Of a DNA stretch of 20,093 bases, positions 1 through 7,227 are shown one piece after another (position 1 is the stretch's first letter; every line of letters begins with the position of its first letter). The stretch is from positions 1 through 20,093 of the forward strand of contig CAAFXS010000077.1 of NCBI GenBank assembly GCA_900767025.1. Direction: 5' to 3'. This DNA is from Clostridia bacterium. GTDB taxonomy: Bacteria > Bacillota > Clostridia > Oscillospirales > Acutalibacteraceae. The notes under the pieces are model-generated. The model was not told the DNA's origin. It was given only the letters and a program-made list of their open reading frames with translations, and did no database searches. The translations under genes were made by a program, and so were the position numbers.

Positions 1-361
1 AAACATGGACAACATGAAAGCCGCCAAAATTAATAAAACGGCTAAAAGTTTGCAGACACTGACAAATCAGAAAAACATTTTAAGCGCCACAGTGACAAAA
101 CATGTTTTAGATAACAGCCTTTTGGAAAACACTTTTTTGGGGGTAAAACCAAACGACAGAATAGACGTGATTGTGGAATGGTTATTAAAATGCTTTAGCA
201 AAAGCCTTAAAACCTGCCTTGCTTTGCATAACGGATACAAACAAGCCACCGCTATTTACCAGAATGCAAAAGGGCTTAAAGTCCGGGCCGCAGAAGATGC
301 AAAATTAATATCCGAAGGCAAAACACTACGCCAGCGCAATAACCATAAGGCACGGGACTGA
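1..361 (+). CDS. C-terminal part of the join-spanning 262-aa protein
   Basis: This is the 3' portion of the gene that starts at 19547. Base 1 is the third base of an Arg codon, and the ATG at 5-7 is internal, not a start: no ribosome site precedes it, and the circular sequence shows the frame open for 428 nt upstream. The encoded C-terminus is Lys/Ala-rich and predicted helical, ending in a basic stretch (RQRNNHKARD). The next gene starts at 376, with its AGGAG ribosome site (363-367) immediately after this stop, so the operon continues. No domain is recognised. Confidence 0.85.
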   Translation, partial: NMDNMKAAKINKTAKSLQTLTNQKNILSATVTKHVLDNSLLENTFLGVKPNDRIDVIVEWLLKCFSKSLKTCLALHNGYKQATAIYQNAKGLKVRAAEDAKLISEGKTLRQRNNHKARD

Positions 362-375
362 TAGGAGCACGAACA

Positions 376-1095
376 ATGAAACGTAAACACACCAAACACA
401 GCCGCAATAGCCGGACCTATACACAGATTAATAAAGGGGCGCAAGCCCCTACCCCAGAAGTAAAAGAAGAGCTTTACGAGACAGGAATAGACGGCCTGAT
501 GATGAATCGCGACCAGGTGAATTTTTTAACCTACGGGTCGTTATTCACTGATGTGGAGACGGTGCACCCGTTTACCGTGGTGTTGGCTGATTTCCTGTTC
601 CAGTATATTGTGGAAGCTACCCGAGATTTTTCGGAGGAACACGGCACACTGCGTGATTTTGGCAGGGATGAGCTTGAGGATGTGATAGGCATTCTTCTGA
701 CTGGCGATGATGAATACAAAATTCCTGCTGAATGGTATGGTGGTGACATGGAAACGGCTGTTCAGTTGGCTGTTCAGTATCTTGTCAAAATCCGTGCACT
801 GTTCGTGATGAACGATAGGCCGAACCTTATCACCCTGATAGGCCGTGACAATGTTGACCAGATTGCCTACACAGAGCAGGAAGCACGAAACAGGGTTATT
901 CTGAACGTGCAGTTCCCTGATGAATTTGACGCATTCATTGATAGCGCTTATCTGGTTGTGCTGGACGGCAAGGCGAAAGAGGTGGCCAGGGTGCTGGAAG
1001 AGACGCTGCAACAATGTGAAAAAGATGGCAACGGTGTGATAGATAATCGTTATTTCTGTGTTAAAAAAATGTTTGACTATCTGAAAAACCTATAA
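376..1095 (+). CDS. Hypothetical 239-aa protein
   Basis: Start ATG 376 has AGGAG at 363-367 with good spacing, 15 nt after the stop of the join-spanning gene. The product has a strongly basic N-terminus of about 20 residues (MKRKHTKHSRNSRTYTQINK), which could bind nucleic acid. A mostly acidic, probably helical globular part with several hydrophobic stretches (for example VHPFTVVLADFLFQYIVEAT) follows. There is no signal peptide and no motif I can name. The DNA near 437-450 (GGGGC-GCAA-GCCCC) forms a small stem-loop inside the coding region. It belongs to the operon that leads into the replication genes. The coding call is firm; the function is unknown. Confidence 0.8.
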   Translation: MKRKHTKHSRNSRTYTQINKGAQAPTPEVKEELYETGIDGLMMNRDQVNFLTYGSLFTDVETVHPFTVVLADFLFQYIVEATRDFSEEHGTLRDFGRDELEDVIGILLTGDDEYKIPAEWYGGDMETAVQLAVQYLVKIRALFVMNDRPNLITLIGRDNVDQIAYTEQEARNRVILNVQFPDEFDAFIDSAYLVVLDGKAKEVARVLEETLQQCEKDGNGVIDNRYFCVKKMFDYLKNL

Positions 1096-1224
1096 GCTAT
1101 TTGCATAAAAGTTGATTTTAATCATTGATTTTAACGGTTGGTGCAAGATAACAAAGAAAAAAGTTGTCTTTCCCAGCCGTTCGCTGTATATTACAACCAT
1201 CGAAACGAGATGGGGGATTTAAAA

Positions 1225-1782
1225 ATGGTCAGATGGTTGAGAATGGTCGCAGAGCTTGAGGCTGATGCCAGAGTGCAGCAGATGCACCGCGCCAACATTG
1301 CCAAACGTCAGGCGCTGCGTGAACGTCGCAGGGCGCTGATGCTGGCACGTCGGAACAAACATTTGCCGATGGTCGTTGTTGTCGAGGCTGTGGAAGTTAA
1401 CACCGCTGAATGGCTGGACCTTCGAATCACTGAGGCCATTCACCGCATCGAAAGCACTGGCTGCGACTGGGTAGACTACCTGGTGGAACACGGTGCAGGT
1501 GCAGATGTTCAGGCTGAATTTATGCGGGTATGGTGCGATAGCTACCTGAAATATGAACAGCCTGAGGCAAAAAGCCGCAGCGTTGTTGACGGTATCACGG
1601 TATTACACCCCAACACCTTCGGGGAATGGCTGAGCCTGGGCGACCACTGGACTGATGAAATAATCGCGCAACAGGTCGCTGAAATTAAAGAGGGTGAAAA
1701 TCCTCATATTATCGCGGCGAAAGCGCTGGCAGAACAAGCAAACGCGGCCTATGACGCTGCAATGAGAGCGCTGGCGGCCTGA
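1225..1782 (+). CDS. Hypothetical 185-aa protein with basic coiled-coil N-terminus
   Basis: The frame is open from TTG 1138, but the best start is ATG 1225: GGGGGA (1212-1217) lies 7 nt upstream, while 1138/1141 have no ribosome site. Residues 8-45 are rich in Arg, Ala, Gln and Glu (RVQQMHRANIAKRQALRERR), consistent with a basic helix or coiled coil that could bind nucleic acid. A hydrophobic strand (LPMVVVVEAVEV) follows, then a mixed helical C-terminus ending in an Ala-rich helix. No catalytic motif or membrane segment is seen. It follows the 239-aa gene after a 129-nt gap and is followed by a 162-nt gap packed with hairpins. I do not recognise the family. Confidence 0.75.
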   Translation: MVRWLRMVAELEADARVQQMHRANIAKRQALRERRRALMLARRNKHLPMVVVVEAVEVNTAEWLDLRITEAIHRIESTGCDWVDYLVEHGAGADVQAEFMRVWCDSYLKYEQPEAKSRSVVDGITVLHPNTFGEWLSLGDHWTDEIIAQQVAEIKEGENPHIIAAKALAEQANAAYDAAMRALAA

Positions 1783-1789
1783 TAACCAC

Positions 1790-1910
1790 GCCCATAGCTA
1801 TGGGCTGAGCTACCTCGGGTAGCGTTGTGATTGTCGTTAACCCCCCATCAACGATAATCGACCACACATTTTCTACGCTCCTGCAAGGAGCTATAGCCAG
1901 ACTTTCTGGC
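1790..1910 (+). repeat. Hairpin module A: five small inverted repeats
   Basis: In 121 nt there are five perfect or near-perfect stem-loops: GCCCAT-AGCT-ATGGGC (1790-1805); GCTACC-TCG-GGTAGC (1809-1823); a 10-bp stem with one G-T pair (1829-1838 with 1850-1859, 11-nt loop); GCTCCT-GCA-AGGAGC (1877-1891); and GCCAGA-CTT-TCTGGC (1896-1910). They fill the gap between the 185-aa and 312-aa genes. No T-tract follows any of them on the plus strand, so they are not simple terminators. They would fold in the operon mRNA and could process, stabilise or uncouple expression of the two halves of the operon. See the finding on recurring modules. Confidence 0.8.
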
Positions 1911-1944
1911 GTAAAAAAAGGATACAGGTTTACGGGGTGGCACG

Positions 1945-2883
1945 ATGCGCAAATTAACTCACGACGAACAAGTGGCAGCCATTGCAAAAGTTAACCCTGA
2001 TGTAGAAATTTTGGGAGAAATAACAGGCAATAGTGTGAAAGTTCTTTGCCGCTGCAAAGTATGCCGCTACGAATGGATGGTAACACCTAACAACCTGAAA
2101 CGAGGGAGGGGTTGCCCAAAATGCGGTGGTAATGCAAAGTTATCTCACTATGAGCAAATAAAAGTTATTGCTAAAATTAATCCCAATATTGAAGTGTTAG
2201 GCAAGATTATAAGCGACAAAACAAAAGTATTATGCCGTTGCAAAATTTGCCATTATGAATGGGATGTAAGACCGCACGGATTAAAAAACGGTAACGGTTG
2301 CCCGAAATGTGCAAGGGAAAGAGTGATTAAAGCAAAAACCAAAGGTTCTGAGCACCATTTAAGAGAAATAGAAGCAGTGAATAAAAATGTTGAAGTTTTA
2401 GAGGAAATAATAAACATCAACACACCTGTTTTATGCCGTTGCAAAATTTGTGGTCACGAATGGGAGCCTACACCTGGACACCTAAAAAAGAAACACGGTT
2501 GCCCACGGTGCGCTAAACACGGTTTTCATAGCCACGACATTGGCAAACTTTACATAATGGTTGATGATTTAAACGTCCCTACCATGATGAAAATAGGTGT
2601 TAGTGTGCGGGAAGATAGAAGTAAACAGGTGTTAAGAAGCGCACACAAAGCAGGGGTAACTATTCCGGCCTTGTATGTGGCTAAAACCTGGGAAGGCCCG
2701 ACCTACCTGATGCAACGCATCGAAAGCATGATGCATGAAAACTATGCAGAGTGGAACATCAAGTTCCCTGCCAAATTTGACGGGTGCACCGAGTTTTTCC
2801 AATACAACCCGGATACAGCCGAAGCCTTCGACATAATAGAAGAAACTTACCGCGAACTGATTAACGCCAACAAGGCAGCATGA
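1945..2883 (+). CDS. Triple zinc-ribbon protein with C-terminal GIY-YIG/T5orf172-like domain
   Basis: Start ATG 1945 follows GGGGTGG with good spacing. The 312-aa product has three tandem repeats of about 62-67 residues. Each carries a CxCx2C...Cx2C pattern: C35/C37/C40 with C57/C60, C97/C99/C102 with C119/C122, and C164/C166/C169 with C186/C189. Each also has a Glu-Trp after the first knuckle. These look like zinc ribbons of the type seen in phage and mobile-element proteins. Residues 200-312 resemble the T5orf172/MUG113 branch of GIY-YIG nucleases: KLYIM near 201, MMKIGVS near 214, and RIESMMHENY near 258, where the Glu is a candidate metal ligand. A DNA-binding endonuclease is likely, possibly of homing type. 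Its place inside the replication operon, behind hairpin module A, would fit a mobile insertion. The fold is inferred by eye. Confidence 0.7.
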   Translation: MRKLTHDEQVAAIAKVNPDVEILGEITGNSVKVLCRCKVCRYEWMVTPNNLKRGRGCPKCGGNAKLSHYEQIKVIAKINPNIEVLGKIISDKTKVLCRCKICHYEWDVRPHGLKNGNGCPKCARERVIKAKTKGSEHHLREIEAVNKNVEVLEEIININTPVLCRCKICGHEWEPTPGHLKKKHGCPRCAKHGFHSHDIGKLYIMVDDLNVPTMMKIGVSVREDRSKQVLRSAHKAGVTIPALYVAKTWEGPTYLMQRIESMMHENYAEWNIKFPAKFDGCTEFFQYNPDTAEAFDIIEETYRELINANKAA

Positions 2884-2899
2884 CCACAGAGATAAAGAG

Positions 2900-3544
2900 A
2901 TGAACATCAAACAGGAAATAATGCACGCCTTCCAGCGGCACAAATCCATACAGGACCATGCGGGGATTGTTATCAGCCCCAGACTTCACAGGTCCGATTT
3001 GCTTGTGGTGCAACATAAATTGTTGCAGCCTGGCACTGATTATGAACCTGAAACTTTCTGGGATGACCGTGGCGGGTTTGCTGAGAACACTGTTGAGCTT
3101 ACAACCACGCTTAAAATCTGCATAACCTGTTTGCAATCAATAGCGAGGAATACGACACAAGCCACAACAGAAAAGGCCGTATTCACTTACGAAACATTAG
3201 CAACATTGATGAATGTTAATCATCGTGGTTTGCATGATGCGTTAAACCGCCTTAAATTGTCCGGCTTTTGTGGTATCCAGCCAACTGGCTGGCGGTCCTC
3301 TTTCCAGGTCACTGGCGTTCTATCTCTTCCTGGTGCCAAAGAAAGCGGGTTGCTGAGAAACGTCATAGCAAGGCCGTTGACGAAAAAAGAGCTTGAGCAA
3401 TGCAATCATAAAGGCGCACTTGTTTTGATGCGGTGCACGCTCGATAATCGCATCTGGCAGCAACGTTTCAACAAAGCGGTCGGGGCGCTGGCTGATACCA
3501 CAGGATTATCGAGACTAATCACAACAGAGGAGCACCAGAGATGA
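2900..3544 (+). CDS. Putative winged-helix DNA-binding protein, 214 aa
   Basis: ATG 2900 is 16 nt after the previous stop, with only a weak AGAGAT-type ribosome site. Residues 95-140 read as a helix-turn-helix with a wing: FTYETLATLMNVNHRGLHDA, then LNRLKLSGFCGIQPTG and a beta pair. This is the arrangement seen in many plasmid and phage replication or partition regulators. The N-terminal 90 residues have no recognised motif. The stop overlaps the next ATG (ATGA, 3541-3544), so the next gene, also winged-helix-like, is probably translationally coupled and may be a partner. The role (replication accessory or regulator) is inferred from context. Confidence 0.65.
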   Translation: MNIKQEIMHAFQRHKSIQDHAGIVISPRLHRSDLLVVQHKLLQPGTDYEPETFWDDRGGFAENTVELTTTLKICITCLQSIARNTTQATTEKAVFTYETLATLMNVNHRGLHDALNRLKLSGFCGIQPTGWRSSFQVTGVLSLPGAKESGLLRNVIARPLTKKELEQCNHKGALVLMRCTLDNRIWQQRFNKAVGALADTTGLSRLITTEEHQR

Positions 3545-4062
3545 AAGACATTTTGGTTCTGAACAACAACGAAATTTTTACCGATGACGATGATTTACCG
3601 ATTGTTGGCAAACGGTCAAATAGCCGGATACCTCGCAACGTTCCGGCGGGTTACGACACATGCCAGAGCAGGACTATTCCGGTCAACCTGTTGAGCGCCA
3701 GGGCGTTAAAAGTCACAGACGCTACAGGGAAAACCAAAAACCACAGGCTGACAACCAGCACGAAACTAATTTATCTGGAATTGCTCTACCTGTTCCACGC
3801 ACCAGAGGTGACAGGCGGTCAGAAGCCTGATGAAGTCGTTATCTCTGATGCAGATTTAGGCCACAAACTTGGTTTTGGCTACCAGGTTGTTAGCGCCGCT
3901 ATCGACATGCTGCACCGCGTAGGACTGGTTGAAATGACCTACAAAGTCGAACTGGTTGGGGCTAAACGCGTTGAGCGGAAACACTCCGTGCGGTACACCA
4001 AAGTGATTGACGTTACCGGAATGTTCGACAAAACGCCCAACAAAAAATACAAACTTATTTAA
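3541..4062 (+). CDS. Putative winged-helix DNA-binding protein, 173 aa
   Basis: The start overlaps the upstream stop as ATGA; the ribosome site is GAGCACCAGAG. Residues 1-45 are acidic and then basic, probably disordered. Residues 72-155 look like a winged helix: a first long helix (TKLIYLELLYLFHAP), then VVISDADLGHKLGFGYQVVS as helix-turn-helix, AAIDMLHRVGLVEMTYKVE as recognition helix and first wing strand, and a basic strand (RKHSVRYTKV). Three such folds sit side by side here (214, 173 and 310 aa), which suggests a replication-control set. No close family is recognised. Confidence 0.65.
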   Translation: MKDILVLNNNEIFTDDDDLPIVGKRSNSRIPRNVPAGYDTCQSRTIPVNLLSARALKVTDATGKTKNHRLTTSTKLIYLELLYLFHAPEVTGGQKPDEVVISDADLGHKLGFGYQVVSAAIDMLHRVGLVEMTYKVELVGAKRVERKHSVRYTKVIDVTGMFDKTPNKKYKLI

Positions 4063-4089
4063 GCACACACAACAAAAAGGAAAGTAAAA

Positions 4090-4341
4090 ATGACTTTTAT
4101 CAATGACTGTAAAAACATCGTATTCATTCCAGAATTTGAAGAAGAAGACAGACAGGGTTTTATGGCGGTCCTGGACTATGCAATGGAAAAAGGGATTGTC
4201 TTCGAATATATGAACAATGTAAAAGGTCAAAACTTCGTTATTGTCATTGGCGACGATAAACATCTGAAAGAAGTTTTAGGCATTTGTTTCGACTATGGCC
4301 TGAAGGGAAGCATTAAACCGAACAAATCTTATGTAAGATAA
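4090..4341 (+). CDS. Hypothetical 83-aa protein
   Basis: ATG 4090 follows AAAAAGGAAAG with good spacing. The product is small, mixed alpha/beta and slightly acidic. Two similar strand-like stretches (NFVIVIGDD and KNIVFIPEF) alternate with helices, suggesting a small ferredoxin-like or otherwise compact fold. No motif or membrane segment is seen. It lies between the 173-aa winged-helix protein (27 nt upstream) and the 310-aa candidate initiator (25 nt downstream), so it is cotranscribed with replication genes. Function is not recognised. Confidence 0.7.
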   Translation: MTFINDCKNIVFIPEFEEEDRQGFMAVLDYAMEKGIVFEYMNNVKGQNFVIVIGDDKHLKEVLGICFDYGLKGSIKPNKSYVR

Positions 4342-4366
4342 GCATCACAGCAAAAGAGGCAAAAAA

Positions 4367-5299
4367 ATGACTGAAAAGAAAACCAAGTACGGTATGAATT
4401 TTACACCAATCTTTGATTTATGTATGAAATACAGATTCAAAAAACCAATAAACCCAGAAGGGAAGAAAAAACGCTACACCCTAAACCTTCTGGAAGCGTA
4501 CATTTATGGCCTGATGTGTAGCCTTCATTATAATGGTTGCGAAATTTTCGTTTCTCAGTCTGGTTTGGCTGAAAAAATCGGCTGCGATGATGAAACGGTC
4601 AGGAAGGCTATCAAAACGCTGATAAATGCCGGAGTTATCAGGCAAAAACACCGCTACGGCAAATCTAACCTGTACACCCTACTAATCACACCCGAGAAGT
4701 TTGCGAAAATGTGCGCCGCCCAGGGTGTTGAAGAAGATGCAGCAGTCCCAGCCGCCCCGGAAGATGCGGAAGAGGACACCCCAGACGGTCATGATGTGGA
4801 CCAGGGGGAGCCGGAAGAAGCCACACAGGAGGAACCACAGGACCGGGGAGAACCTGAGCAGAAGACAGACGCAAAGCCTTTGATGAAACGCCACCGGGAT
4901 GAATACGGCTATTGCAAACTGACCAGCGACGAAATGAACGCCGCCTACAGTAAAATCAAAAAGATTATCAAGGCTAAAGCCGAGGCCAAAGGGGGTAGAG
5001 TTCCGGTTAAACTCAGCACCATAAGAGATAAAATCTACGGCCCCGAGTACATGACCAAATACATTATCGGCACACACCCAGGCACAATCTGGCGAGAGGA
5101 AAGCTACTGGCATTGTTCTGAGGATGTTTTTGAGATTGTTAATAAGCTACTTGAAAACACCGATTATCTGAGTGTGGTAATGGATACCGAAGGTGATGGC
5201 CTGTATTCTCCAAAATCGCAGTTATGGGATAACGTTAGATTGACCACAAAGAAACAGGAAGACGGGACCACAACCAGGCGACTGGAATTTACCAGGTAA
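4367..5299 (+). CDS. Candidate replication initiator, 310 aa, N-terminal winged helix
   Basis: The ATG is preceded by AAAAGAGGCAAAAAA. Residues 38-107 fit a winged helix: YTLNLLEAYIYGLMCSLHYN, the helix-turn-helix SQSGLAEKIGCDDETVRKAI, KTLINAGVIRQ, then a basic wing. This resembles the N-terminal domain of phage and plasmid replication organisers. Residues 121-168 form a very acidic Glu/Asp/Pro/Gln linker. Residues 180-310 form a second, mixed-charge domain. The gene ends 85 bp before the first iteron copy (5384) and about 180 bp before the main array (5481), and a gene beside iterons is the usual layout for a Rep protein. I infer that this protein, alone or with the two smaller winged-helix proteins, binds the iterons. 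Its family is not confirmed. Confidence 0.6.
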   Translation: MTEKKTKYGMNFTPIFDLCMKYRFKKPINPEGKKKRYTLNLLEAYIYGLMCSLHYNGCEIFVSQSGLAEKIGCDDETVRKAIKTLINAGVIRQKHRYGKSNLYTLLITPEKFAKMCAAQGVEEDAAVPAAPEDAEEDTPDGHDVDQGEPEEATQEEPQDRGEPEQKTDAKPLMKRHRDEYGYCKLTSDEMNAAYSKIKKIIKAKAEAKGGRVPVKLSTIRDKIYGPEYMTKYIIGTHPGTIWREESYWHCSEDVFEIVNKLLENTDYLSVVMDTEGDGLYSPKSQLWDNVRLTTKKQEDGTTTRRLEFTR

Positions 5300-5309
5300 A
5301 CAAGACCGC

Positions 5310-5337
5310 AAGGGGGGGGGTATAGCTCCCTTTTTTG
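5310..5337 (+). terminator. Probable terminator of the replication operon
   Basis: A run of nine G (5312-5320), a short loop (TATAGC) and TCCC form a short G-rich stem followed directly by six T (5331-5336). It lies 11 nt after the stop of the 310-aa gene. The long G run lets the stem slide, so the fold is imprecise, but stem plus T-tract fits intrinsic termination. Confidence 0.55.
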
Positions 5338-5383
5338 TGCCCAGAGGTAGCAAAATGACGCTCACCATGTTCGTGAATGACCC

Positions 5384-5401
5384 CCCGAAAATTTCGGGTA
5401 C
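5384..5401 (+). repeat. Isolated iteron copy
   Basis: CCCGAAAATTTCGGGTAC is identical to the copy at 5511-5528 of the main array. It lies 97 bp upstream of that array and close to the end of the candidate initiator gene. A detached copy near rep often serves in autoregulation or handcuffing in iteron plasmids; that role is inferred here. Confidence 0.7.
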
Positions 5402-5480
5402 TACCATAAAGAATAAGTGTAATTTTGTGTAAACGTGATGATTAAAAGACTATAAAACTCAGATGGTTACTACACTACCA

Positions 5481-5592
5481 CCCGAAAAAATAGGGTACTA
5501 AAGCACACCCCCCGAAAATTTCGGGTACACCACCCGAGAATATCGGGTACACCACCCGATTTTTTAGGGTACACCACCCGAAAAAACCGCGT
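5481..5592 (+). repeat. 22-bp iteron array, probable replication origin core
   Basis: Copies begin at 5481, 5511, 5533, 5555 and a degenerate half copy at 5577; the last four are exactly 22 bp apart, two helical turns. The core is CCC-GA, a variable AT stretch of about 8 bp, then GGGTAC, followed by ACCA. Copies with a TTTCGGG right arm are near-palindromic. The varying centre (AAATTT, AAAAATA, GAATAT, TTTTTTA) between fixed CCCGA and GGGTAC arms suggests contact with the arms. An AT-rich, purine-strand stretch follows (5590-5625), then a DnaA-like box (5663-5671). This fits an iteron origin served by the adjacent winged-helix protein. Confidence 0.8.
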
Positions 5593-5636
5593 CTAATAGA
5601 TTAAAGAATAGATAAAGATAAGAGACTACCTACCAC

Positions 5637-5720
5637 AAAGGCAGACAGCCTAAACGAAAGGCTGTGGATAGCCCCTTGTTGGTGTAGGGGCTAAATGGCC
5701 TTTCTTATTAGTCTGCCTTT
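5637..5720 (+). other. Cloverleaf-like inverted-repeat structure beside the origin
   Basis: A perfect 10-bp outer stem (AAAGGCAGAC 5637-5646 with GTCTGCCTTT 5711-5720) encloses two hairpins. One is CAGCCT (5646-5651)/AGGCTG (5659-5664), whose first base is shared with the outer stem. The other is TAGCCCC (5669-5675)/GGGGCTA (5687-5693) with an 11-nt loop. TGTGGATAG (5663-5671), one mismatch from a DnaA box complement, lies between them. It could be a structured RNA or a DNA extrusion site of the origin. It is not a tRNA: there is no T-loop or anticodon arrangement. Confidence 0.65.
5663..5671 (-). promoter_or_regulatory. DnaA-box-like site
   Basis: On the minus strand this reads CTATCCACA, one base from the strong E. 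coli DnaA box TTATCCACA. It lies about 70 bp from the end of the iteron array, a usual position in iteron origins. Confidence 0.5.
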
Positions 5721-5737
5721 AAAAGAGTTATTAAGAA

Positions 5738-6300
5738 GGTGGCAAGGCCACCGTAGGTATGGTGGGGGAAGGGCGTAAGCCTTGCCAATGGTGTAGCTTC
5801 GATGAAGTCCGATAAGGATTATCCGATGGATAACTAAACTCATCAAAGTGGGGCGCCCGGCCCTTTCACGTAGTGAAACCCTTTACAGGGCACTATAATC
5901 ATCAATGTTTCCCGCGCCCGGTTGGTGAGGTAGGAAGATTTGCAGTAATCAAAAATAAGGTGTAAGCGGGGTGTTCACCCTTTGGCAAGGCCAAACTCCA
6001 AAAGGAGCGCAAGAAGGCCAAAAACAAGCGCTGTAGCGAGCTATTTTACCTGTACCTATACACTTGCAACCCTTTATGGTTTAATCTCGCTAGAATCGCT
6101 CTCAGGAGCTTTCTGTATTTTTCACCATCTTTGGTGTTTATTCTTTGTCGGGATTTTTTCACGTCTGTGTGAATAATTCCGTTATACCGGAAAAAAAAAT
6201 TAATTGCGTATGCTGCAACAATAATTATTCATTGTTGCGCTTGTGTTACAAGTTTCACAGAATGTGAAAGTAGCAAAGCTACCGCTGGAATTATTGCTAC
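5738..6300 (+). other. Non-coding block dense in small perfect hairpins (modules B)
   Basis: No gene is supported here. The region holds many short stem-loops: GGTGGC-AAG-GCCACC (5738-5752); CTTC-GAT-GAAG (5797-5807); TTATCC-GAT-GGATAA (5819-5833); TTTCAC-GTA-GTGAAA then CCCT-TTAC-AGGG (5864-5890); GGGTG-TT-CACCC, TTTGGC-AAG-GCCAAA and CTCC-AAAA-GGAG back to back (5969-6007); GCAACAAT/ATTGTTGC around 6223-6246; and CTTGT-GTT-ACAAG, TTTCACA-GAA-TGTGAAA and GTAGC-AAA-GCTAC back to back (6240-6282). Stems are unrelated in sequence, but loops are nearly always 2-4 nt. It lies downstream of the iterons and could be origin DNA structure or a folded non-coding RNA. Confidence 0.7.
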
Positions 6301-7140
6301 AGATGCAAAGGTAAAATTTTTCCGCAAAAGTTAAAACAGATTTTAATGTGTGTCACAATTTCCGCAATATTTCAAATTTATTTGAAGTGGGGTTGGGGTA
6401 TTTCGTTTTCCGCATAATTTACTTTCGAATGAAAGTATAGGGAGGGTCTGACAAAGCACCCTTTTCGGGGCCAGATTTCCACACCTGAAAATTTTCATAA
6501 TTATGCATTTTGACACAGGTCAGACCAGTCCAGAATAGCCCTGAATTTCTTCCCTGGTGGGGCAGAAAATGACACTGCAACACTGTATACGTGTACAGTA
6601 TTTCCACAATAAACGTTTATAATCAATGACATGTATTTTTCAAAATGGCCCTTTTGTCATTTAAATTTCCAGGGCAATCAGGAACACAATGTTCCCCAAT
6701 CTTCCCCTCTGGTGGGTAAAGCAACGGGTAAAATTCTACAGGAACACACAACAAATGTAGTAAAAACAATCTGTTATCTAACAGGTTCGGAGTCTACAGG
6801 GGACGGCTATATCACCCCAGAACATCGCAGGACCACAACACACGCAGAGGGGCCGTCACGTCATGCTTGCCGTTCTTGGGAGCGGTCCCACCTAGCCAGC
6901 AGCCACGCGCCTAACCCCTTGTACACAAAGACAATTTTTCTGCTTGTCCCGTAGAGATTCCCGCCCCCTAGTGGTGTCATGCTGCCAGGTCCGGCGGGGG
7001 TGGGTTAGTCGGTGATTATGCACAAAACATGAATAACATCCCCAAATAGCGCCGTGTATTTTTGAAAATAAATAGCGGAAAAAGCCCTTTATTGCCCCTT
7101 TAATCGGCCTCTTTCCCCGGTTCTTTCTCTGTATATGTTG
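6301..7140. other. Non-coding region between origin and recombinase gene
   Basis: No gene is supported; the longest frame (from 6631) has no ribosome site and ordinary-looking composition for non-coding DNA. The AT-rich first half has an 8-bp inverted repeat pair (GGTCTGAC 6445-6452 with GTCAGACC 6519-6526), ACTTTC-GAAT-GAAAGT (6421-6436), ACTGTA/TACAGT (6582-6599) and CTGTTA-TC-TAACAG (6771-6784). From about 6790 to 7010 it is clearly more GC-rich, with CTAACCC (6911-6917) and GGGTTAG (7002-7008) facing each other. A recombination site for the adjacent recombinase, or a transfer origin, could lie here, but I see no motif that proves either. Confidence 0.5.
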
Positions 7141-7160
7141 CAGTTTGTAGGAACTGAAAT

Positions 7161-7189
7161 TTGACAATTACAAAGATTTCTTTTATAGT
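7161..7189 (+). promoter_or_regulatory. Promoter p1 (recombinase gene)
   Basis: TTGACA (7161-7166), a 17-bp spacer beginning ATTACAAAG, and TATAGT (7184-7189) followed by G. Transcription would start near 7196. It belongs to the six-member promoter family with a shared spacer described in the findings. Confidence 0.8.
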
Positions 7190-7227
7190 GCTACAACAGA
7201 AAGATGATTTGTCTGAGGAACAGAACG

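Noticed and set aside
5481..5592. Possible CRISPR array
   Set aside because: The repeats have a 22-bp period with no spacers of 30-40 bp and no cas genes; they are iterons.
5637..5720. Possible tRNA because of the cloverleaf shape
   Set aside because: The outer stem is 10 bp, only two inner arms exist, and there is no T-loop, anticodon arm or 3' CCA pattern.
5982..6176. 64-aa frame within the hairpin block after the iterons
   Set aside because: It has no usable ribosome site and is composed of hairpin sequence; the peptide has no plausible fold.
6631..6954. 107-aa open frame in the region before the recombinase
   Set aside because: There is no ribosome site, the composition is erratic (Cys/His/Ser/Pro mix without a fold pattern), and it covers hairpins and a GC-rich non-coding block.
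6790..7010. Possible transfer origin
   Set aside because: The GC-rich segment has only one short inverted pair, no recognisable nick motif, and no relaxase gene exists on the element.
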